A stretch of DNA of 64,000 bases from Lentzea pudingi (GTDB taxonomy: Bacteria; Actinomycetota; Actinomycetes; Mycobacteriales; Pseudonocardiaceae), in NCBI RefSeq assembly GCF_014646255.1, contig NZ_BMNC01000003.1, positions 868,001 through 932,000 on the forward strand, in the 5' to 3' direction. A model generated the notes under the pieces. The model made no database searches. It was not told the origin of the DNA and worked only from the letters and a program-made list of their open reading frames with translations. The position numbers and the translations under genes were made by a program. This document shows positions 59,279 to 64,000 of this stretch, piece after piece (the first letter of the stretch is position 1; every line of letters starts with the position of its first letter).

Positions 59279-60940
59279 TCAGAACTGCAGGCTCCACTTG
59301 TCGAGGAACCCGGTGTCCTGGTTGGCGTTGTCGTTGACCCGCAGCTGCCAGGTGCCGTTGGCGGCCTCGCTGGAGGCGTTGACGGTGTAGGCGGTGTTGA
59401 TGTTGTCCGTGCCGCCGCCGGAGCGGTTGTGCAGCACGTACACGGTGCCGTCCGGAGCCACCAGGTCCACCTTCAGGTCGCCCTGGTAGGTGTGCTTGAT
59501 GTCCACGGCGACCTTGAGCGTCGACGGGGCGTTGCCCGTCAGGCCGGACGCGGTGATCGGGGAGTTGATCGTGGTGTTGTCCCTGATCTGGAAGTCCGCG
59601 GCGTTCTCGAAGAACTTGCCACCGGGGTCCGGCGGGTTCACGCCGCAGTACTGCGCTTCCTTGCCGATGGCCTCGTACGGGCAGTCGGCGCGGTCCAGTA
59701 GCTGCAGCACGGCCTCCTTGTTGCGGGCGGTCTGCGCCGGGATCACCTCGTCGGGCGGGTAGAAGCCGCCACCGCCGGCGCTGCCGGGGTACATCTCGAA
59801 GGTGTAGGCGAAGATGCCCTGCGTGCCCCACAGCCAGTCGGGGATCGACCCGTCGGTGATGTAGAGGTCGCTGGACTGCTCGGGTGTGTAGTTGTTCGTC
59901 GAGGCCATCGACTGGCCGATGGTGGCGAACGTGTCGCGCTGGTCCTGGGTCAGGCCCGGTGCGACGTCGTCGTAGGTCCAGCCCCACGGCCACAGGATGA
60001 GCTCGCTGTAGGTGTGGAAGTCGATGGACGCGGTGATCTGCTGCTTGCCGCCGACGTTGCGGCCGCGCACGAAGTCGGCCACGACCTTCACCTCGGGCGC
60101 GGACTCCGCGCTCGGCCCGCGGTAGGTCTCCGAACCGGTGCTGCCGCTGGAACCGCCGCAGCAGCCCCACTTGTAGTTCCAGTTGCGGTTGAGGTCGGTG
60201 CCGACGTTGGCCGAACCGGCGTTGGGCTGCCGGTTCTTGCGCCACGACCGGTAGGTGCCGGTCGCGATGTCGTACTCGCCGCCGTCGGGGTTGACGTCCG
60301 GGATGATCCAGATCTCGCGGGTGTCCACGAGGCCCTTGATGCGCGCGTCGGACGCGTACTGGCTCGTGAACTGGTTGATCAGGTACAGCGCCATCTCGAC
60401 GGTGAGGTGCTCACGCGCGTGCTGGTGCGCGGTGAACAGCACCTCGGGCTCGTTCTCGTCGGCCGCGACGTTGTCGCTGATCTTGAGGGCGAGGATGTCG
60501 CGGTTCTCGTAGGTCTTGCCGATGACCTGTTTGCTGATCAGGTTCGGGTGCGCCGCGACGGCGTTGTTGATCGCCGTCGTCATCTCGGCGTAGTTGTGGT
60601 AGTTCGAGTCCGCCGCGGGGAAGTCGAACGGGCCGATGGCCGAGCTCGCCTCCATCCGCTTGGGCAGCTCGGTGACCTCGAACCCCTGTGCCTTCAGGTT
60701 CTTGGCCTCGCGCGCGGTCGCGGTGATCACGACGATGCCGTGTTCCTCGACCGAGTCGATGGCGGCACCGGACTTGGCGAGCTTGGTGCGCTGATCAGCG
60801 GTGCGGACGTTGCTGACCTGGTAGTTCGTCGACGTTTCCTCGGCGCCGGGGGCCGCGCCGGTGGGCACGCCTCCCATGGCGAACACGACGCTCGCGGCGA
60901 CGGTGACCCCGATCAGGGGTCTGAGATGGCTCTTTCGCAT
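59279..60940 (-). CDS. Secreted zinc carboxypeptidase (M14) with P-domain
   Basis: Extracellular metallocarboxypeptidase of 553 residues. Signal peptide ([22 protein letters not shown]), propeptide of about 80 residues, then the M14 domain with zinc ligands His174 and Glu177 ([11 protein letters not shown]) and His309 (SIDFHTYSE), catalytic Glu382 in AYTFEMYP, and TDLNRNW. Residues from about 435 form a proprotein-convertase-type P-domain ([46 protein letters not shown]). Resembles Streptomyces/Thermoactinomyces carboxypeptidase T-type enzymes. Confidence 0.95.
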   Translation of the reverse strand: MRKSHLRPLIGVTVAASVVFAMGGVPTGAAPGAEETSTNYQVSNVRTADQRTKLAKSGAAIDSVEEHGIVVITATAREAKNLKAQGFEVTELPKRMEASSAIGPFDFPAADSNYHNYAEMTTAINNAVAAHPNLISKQVIGKTYENRDILALKISDNVAADENEPEVLFTAHQHAREHLTVEMALYLINQFTSQYASDARIKGLVDTREIWIIPDVNPDGGEYDIATGTYRSWRKNRQPNAGSANVGTDLNRNWNYKWGCCGGSSGSTGSETYRGPSAESAPEVKVVADFVRGRNVGGKQQITASIDFHTYSELILWPWGWTYDDVAPGLTQDQRDTFATIGQSMASTNNYTPEQSSDLYITDGSIPDWLWGTQGIFAYTFEMYPGSAGGGGFYPPDEVIPAQTARNKEAVLQLLDRADCPYEAIGKEAQYCGVNPPDPGGKFFENAADFQIRDNTTINSPITASGLTGNAPSTLKVAVDIKHTYQGDLKVDLVAPDGTVYVLHNRSGGGTDNINTAYTVNASSEAANGTWQLRVNDNANQDTGFLDKWSLQF

Positions 60941-61017
60941 GCAGGGCAACCCTTTCGTGACCACGGCAGGGACATGGCTCCCCGATGTTTAGTGCGTGTG
61001 AAGCCTCACTGTCATCC

Positions 61018-61033
61018 CGCCATACGTATGGCG
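61018..61033. promoter_or_regulatory. 16-bp perfect palindrome before methyltransferase gene
   Basis: CGCCATACGTATGGCG, ending 12 bp before the preferred start (61046) and covering an alternative ATG (61028). Candidate operator; no regulator gene is adjacent. Confidence 0.5.
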
Positions 61034-61045
61034 TTAGCTGGTGGG

Positions 61046-61768
61046 ATGACGCGCTACGACGTGGAGGAAGCCACCGCGTACCGGGTGGCCCGCGAGATCT
61101 CGCTCGAGGGGTTGTCGTCGTGGCGGGCCGCGGTGGCACCGTATTTCGCGCCGGGACGCGTGGTGCTGGACCTGGGGGCCGGGACGGGGTTGTTCGTGCG
61201 GGCGTTCGGGGCGTGGTTCCCGGAGGTGTCGGTGGTGGCGGTGGAGCCGTCGGCGGACATGAGGCGTGCGTCGGGGTTGGGGATGCTCGCCGGAGACGCT
61301 GGGGCGATTCCGTTGCCGGACGCGTCGGTGGACGTGGTGTGGATGTCGACGGTCGTGCACCACGTGCGCGACCTGCCCGCCGCGGGGGTGGAGGTGCGGC
61401 GGGTGCTGCGGCCGGGCGGGGTGGTGGTGCTGCGGTCGTTGTTCCGCGAACGGCATCACGGGATCGGGGTGTTCCGGTTCTTCCCCGAGGCGGTGCGGGC
61501 GCTGTCGGGGTTCCCGACGGTCGGCGAGGTCGCGGACGGCATGGGGTTCGTCGTGGACCGGCTGGAGGCGGTGGCTCAGGTGACTGCGTTGTCGTTGGCG
61601 GACAAGGCTTCGACGCTGCGGCAGGAGGCGGACACGCTGCTGCGGTCGCTGTCGGCGGCGGAGTTCGAGGCGGGCCGGGAGCGGTTGCTGGCGGCGGCCG
61701 AGGTCGAGTCCGGCCCGGTGGTGGACCACCTCGATCTGCTGGTGCTCAGAACTGTCGGTGCCGTCTGA
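61046..61768 (+). CDS. SAM-dependent methyltransferase (class I)
   Basis: Methyltransferase of 240 residues. Motif I is VVLDLGAGTGLFVRAFG, the acidic residue is in VVAVEPSADM, motif II region IPLPDASVDVVWMSTVVHHV, then RVLRPGGVVVLRS. UbiE/Methyltransf_11 type; substrate unknown. ATG 61046 chosen because the alternative ATG 61028 lies inside a palindrome. Ends 11 bp inside the first DinB gene. Confidence 0.9.
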   Translation: MTRYDVEEATAYRVAREISLEGLSSWRAAVAPYFAPGRVVLDLGAGTGLFVRAFGAWFPEVSVVAVEPSADMRRASGLGMLAGDAGAIPLPDASVDVVWMSTVVHHVRDLPAAGVEVRRVLRPGGVVVLRSLFRERHHGIGVFRFFPEAVRALSGFPTVGEVADGMGFVVDRLEAVAQVTALSLADKASTLRQEADTLLRSLSAAEFEAGRERLLAAAEVESGPVVDHLDLLVLRTVGAV

Positions 61769-62372
61769 GACGCTTCTCGATGTGGACGAGAAGGCACTGC
61801 TGCACCGGTATCTGAACGAGGCCCGCGACGCGTTGTTGTGGAAGCTCGACGGCTTGTCGGAGTACGACGTGCGGCGCCCGTTGACGCCTACGGGCACGAA
61901 CCTGCTGGGCCTGGTGAAGCACGCGGCCGGGGTGGAGCTCAACTACTTCGGCCGCGTGTTCGGCCGCCCGTTCCCCGGCGCGCCGCTGTGGTCGACGGCG
62001 CAGGCGTTACCGGCCTCGGACATGTACGCCTCGCTCGACGAGTCGCGGGAGTCGGTCGTCGCCTTCTACGGGCGGGTGCGGGCGTACGCCGACGAGACGA
62101 TCGCGGCGTTGCCGGTGGACGCGCCGGGTGTGGTGCCGTGGTGGTCGGAGAGCCGGCGTGCGGTGTCGTTGCGGGAGGTGCTGCTGGACGTGATCGTCGA
62201 GCTGCACCGCCACGCCGGGCACGCGGACGTGGTGCGGGAGTTGGTCGACGGCGCGGTGGGCATGCAGGACGGCAACACGAACATGCCGGAGGTGGAGGCG
62301 TCCTGGTGGGCGGGGCACCACGCCCGGCTGGAGGAAATCGCCGCCGCCGCGGACCCGGCTCTGCGAGGGTGA
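61758..62372 (+). CDS. DinB-family protein (DUF664), first of a tandem pair
   Basis: Four-helix DinB-fold protein of 204 residues from GTG. It contains DALLWKLDGLSEYDVRRPL and TGTNLLGLVKHAAGVEL with the first metal His, and IVELHRHAGHADVVRELV with the second and third. Putative mycothiol-dependent enzyme. The next gene is a duplicate: about 33 consecutive residues are identical except at the edge, pointing to recent duplication or conversion. Confidence 0.9.
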   Translation: MPSETLLDVDEKALLHRYLNEARDALLWKLDGLSEYDVRRPLTPTGTNLLGLVKHAAGVELNYFGRVFGRPFPGAPLWSTAQALPASDMYASLDESRESVVAFYGRVRAYADETIAALPVDAPGVVPWWSESRRAVSLREVLLDVIVELHRHAGHADVVRELVDGAVGMQDGNTNMPEVEASWWAGHHARLEEIAAAADPALRG

Positions 62373-62376
62373 GGGC

Positions 62377-62955
62377 ATGGCCTCTGACCCGAAATCCGAC
62401 CTGCACCGCTACCTGAAGGCCGCCCGCGACGCGTTGTTGTGGAAGCTCGACGGCCTGTCGGAGTACGACGTGCGGCGCCCGTTGACGCCGACGGGCACGA
62501 ACCTGCTGGGCCTGGTCAAGCACCTGGCCGGGGTCGAGGCGGGCTACTTCGGCGACTGCCTGGGCCGTCCGTTCCCCGAGAAGCTGCCCTTCGACGTGGA
62601 CGCCGACCCGAACTCGGACATGTTCGCCACGGCCGGGGAGTCGCGGGAGGACGTGCTCGGGTTGTTCGCGCGGGCGACGGCGTTCGCGGACACGAGCATC
62701 GAGGAGCTGCCGCTGGACGCGCCGGGGGTCGTGCCGTGGTGGCCCGAGGAGCGCAAGTACGTGACGTTGCACCTGCTGCTGGTGCACCAGATCGCGGAGG
62801 TGAACCGGCACGCCGGGCACGCGGACATCCTGCGCGAGGGCCTCGACGGTGTGGCGGGGCTGCGTTCGGGCACCTCGAACCTGCCCGATCAGGACTGGCA
62901 GGTCTACCGGGACCGGGTGGAGCTGGAGGCGCGCACGGCAGCGGGTATGGCCTGA
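62377..62955 (+). CDS. DinB-family protein (DUF664), second of a tandem pair
   Basis: DinB-fold protein of 192 residues, 4 bp after its paralogue. Metal ligands lie in LGLVKHLAGVEAG and IAEVNRHAGHADILREGL. The C-terminus (VELEARTAAGMA) is the first unit of a 54-bp tandem repeat that runs on past the stop: an insertion or deletion at the unit border creates the TGA, and the remaining two units continue in the next frame. The original protein probably ended differently. Confidence 0.9.
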   Translation: MASDPKSDLHRYLKAARDALLWKLDGLSEYDVRRPLTPTGTNLLGLVKHLAGVEAGYFGDCLGRPFPEKLPFDVDADPNSDMFATAGESREDVLGLFARATAFADTSIEELPLDAPGVVPWWPEERKYVTLHLLLVHQIAEVNRHAGHADILREGLDGVAGLRSGTSNLPDQDWQVYRDRVELEARTAAGMA

Positions 62956-63062
62956 CCACATGGGTGTGGCTGGAGTTGGAAGCGCGCAGGGCAGCGGGTA
63001 TGGCTTTGACCACGCACGTGTGGCTGGAGTTGGGGGCGCGTTCGGCGGCAGGCGTGGCGTGA
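62915..63062 (+). repeat. Three-copy 53/54-bp minisatellite at the 3' end of a DinB gene
   Basis: Units share GCAGCGGGTATGGC (62938, 62991; as GCGGCAGGCGTGGC at 63045), TGACCAC and GTGTGGCTGGAGTTGG. The first period is 53 bp and the second 54 bp. In frame each unit reads as TTxVWLELEARxAAGMA (about 18 residues). The one-base difference produces the DinB stop at 62953-62955. Confidence 0.8.
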
Positions 63063-63126
63063 GCACAGCTGGTGGTGGCCGGGTGCCGGGACGCACTCCC
63101 AGGAACGTCCCGGCACCGGCCACCGC

Positions 63127-63279
63127 CAGTGGAGGGCCGCGGACACGGTGGAGCTGCTGGCGGTGTACCTGGGCGTGCTGGGGTGCGGGTTCTTCGTGGA
63201 CGGGCCGGAGCTGGTTCACCACCTGGGAAAGACGGCTGACAGGTTCCGCGAGGCGATCGATACTGCTGAGCATGGGTAA
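63127..63279 (+). pseudogene. Fragment resembling the C-terminus of a WYL/YafY regulator
   Basis: About 50 codons of protein-like sequence without a start: DTVELLAVYLGVLGCGFFVDG, ELVHHLGKTADRFREA, ending TAA at 63277-63279. It resembles the WCX end of YafY-type regulators (helix, LGxxFxVxxPxEL, helix). The rest of such a gene is absent upstream, where the minisatellite lies. Overlaps the PPOX start by 8 bp. Confidence 0.4.
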
Positions 63280-63847
63280 GGAATACGAGCGGATCGAGCC
63301 GCGGCTGCGGGAGTTCATCGAGAACCAGAAGGTGTTCTTCGTGGCGACGGCTCCGCTGGCGGGTGACGGGCACGTCAACCTCTCGCCCAAGGGCCGGCAG
63401 GGGACGTTGCGGATCCTCGATGACCGCACGGTGGCCTACCTGGACTTCGGTGGCAGTCACGCCGAGACGATCGCGCATCTGCGGGAGAACGGGCGCGTGA
63501 CGTTGATGTGGTGCGCGTTCGAGGGGGCGCCGAACATCGTGCGGATCCACGGCCGCGGTGAGCCGGTGTTCCGCGACGACCCGCGGTTCGCCGGGCTGGC
63601 GGCGGGTTTCGGCGAGGCGGACGGGCCGGGGCTGCGGGCGGTGATCGTAGTGAGCGCGGAGCTGATCAGCGACACGTGCGGGTTCGCGGTGCCGTTCATG
63701 GACTACCGCGCCGAACGCGACCTGCACTCGAACCACTTCGGCCGCAAGAGCGAGGAGGAGTTCCGCGAGTACACGAACAACAAGCCGTACAACATCGCGA
63801 GCATCGACGGCCTGCCCGCGATGGAGCTGCCGCTGCCGCCGCGCTGA
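63272..63847 (+). CDS. Pyridoxamine 5'-phosphate oxidase-family (PPOX/FMN-binding) protein
   Basis: Split-barrel flavoprotein family member of 191 residues. Signature: RLREFIENQKVFFVATAPLAGDGHVNLSPKG, TVAYLDFGGSHAETIAHLRENGRVTLMWCAF, IVRIHGRGEPVF and the C-terminal NNKPYNIASIDGLPAMELP. It belongs to the branch with unknown substrates rather than true PdxH. Both ATG and family start agree at 63272. Confidence 0.9.
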   Translation: MGKEYERIEPRLREFIENQKVFFVATAPLAGDGHVNLSPKGRQGTLRILDDRTVAYLDFGGSHAETIAHLRENGRVTLMWCAFEGAPNIVRIHGRGEPVFRDDPRFAGLAAGFGEADGPGLRAVIVVSAELISDTCGFAVPFMDYRAERDLHSNHFGRKSEEEFREYTNNKPYNIASIDGLPAMELPLPPR

Positions 63848-63913
63848 GTCGAGATCGTCGCGACGGCTCTGTCCCGGGGCATGACGAAGAGCGAGTTCGC
63901 AGGCGTTCCTCGG

Positions 63914-63939
63914 CCGCCCGCTCAGCAGGGAGCGGGCGG
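63914..63939. terminator. Bidirectional terminator
   Basis: CCGCCCGCT-N8-AGCGGGCGG between the convergent PPOX gene and the partial gene at the window end. Confidence 0.65.
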
Positions 63940-63947
63940 TGTGCCGG

Positions 63948-64000
63948 TCAGCTCGACAGGAAGCGGTCCAGGACGCGCACGCCGAACTCCAGGCCCTGCA
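63948..64000 (-). CDS. C-terminal end of an unidentified gene
   Basis: Only the last 16 codons are inside the window: QGLEFGVRVLDRFLSS then TGA (63948-63950). The sequence resembles C-termini of TetR-type or hydrolase proteins but is too short to assign. Stop lies 9 bp from a terminator stem. Confidence 0.55.
   Translation of the reverse strand, partial: QGLEFGVRVLDRFLSS

Noticed and set aside
62849..63271. Continuous plus-strand frame leading into the PPOX gene
   Set aside because: The part before ATG 63272 is an off-frame reading of the DinB 3' end and minisatellite; the family N-terminus matches the start at 63272.
1..64000. tRNA or rRNA genes, CRISPR arrays, transposases, integrases, replication origins
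   Set aside because: None was recognised on reading both strands; the direct repeats found are terminator or minisatellite repeats, not regularly spaced arrays.

Overview
The window is very GC-rich, with strong G/C at third codon positions, many GTG starts and 1-11 bp start/stop overlaps. Gene content (a glnX-glnH-pknG cluster, mycothiol-type DinB/TIGR03086 proteins, an XRE-DUF5753 regulator with a DUF397 partner, many TetR/ECF regulators, a FusB-like FBP-domain protein) points to an actinomycete, most likely Pseudonocardiales (Lentzea/Saccharothrix/Actinosynnema type). The genus is inference. I saw no rRNA, tRNA, CRISPR array or transposase.

Layout. 1-3.5 kb: the amino-acid sensing cluster glnX-glnH-pknG, with pknG cut by the window edge. 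3.6-9.4 kb: a TetR gene divergent from an SNF2 helicase/SWIM-finger pair, followed by coupled maltose-acetyltransferase-like, DUF2238 and DUF3626 genes. 9.4-16.7 kb: a WYL regulator, small unknowns, an SDR, mini zinc-ribbon proteins, an ECF sigma factor with a membrane partner, a GNAT and an arylamine N-acetyltransferase. 16.8-23.9 kb: a second TetR paralogue with a NmrA-like gene, an ECF42-type sigma factor with a shortened YCII gene, LysE, VOC, AraC, DinB and racemase genes. 24-27.9 kb: a large secreted subtilase and a foreign-looking gene bracketed by two copies of one terminator. 27.9-34.8 kb: YCII/VOC/DinB/RraA, an MFS transporter divergent from a DeoR regulator plus HAD phosphatase, and membrane proteins including a VKOR. 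35-45.8 kb: a run of small regulator-plus-enzyme modules (TetR-esterase, TetR-ADH, XRE-DUF397, ArsR-SRPBCC, TetR-FBP, WYL, TetR-SDR), most with readable palindromic operators. 45.9-52.4 kb: an accessory stretch with a decayed M15 peptidase, two proteins carrying an N-terminal AGN-type tag (the second ending in a nuclease-like domain), a frameshifted M20 peptidase and a long coiled-coil protein. 52.3-64 kb: peptide deformylase divergent from ArsR, a pentapeptide protein, an agmatine-deiminase-like lipoprotein with TetR, hydrolases, a TetR divergent from an FAD monooxygenase, an M14 carboxypeptidase, a methyltransferase with tandem DinB genes, and a PPOX-family protein.

How it works together. 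Much of the window is a mosaic of one-regulator/one-target modules. The strongest regulatory signal is that two paralogous TetR genes 13 kb apart share one operator core, CCGTA-N5-TACGG. The strongest candidate for a little-described system is the AGN-tagged pair at 46.3-47.6 and 49.5-51.0 kb, which look like effectors or polymorphic toxins without a delivery machine in the window. Several genes show decay (M15, M20, a WYL gene without its normal stop, a shortened YCII, a WYL C-terminal scrap, a minisatellite at the end of a DinB gene), so the accessory parts are in flux.
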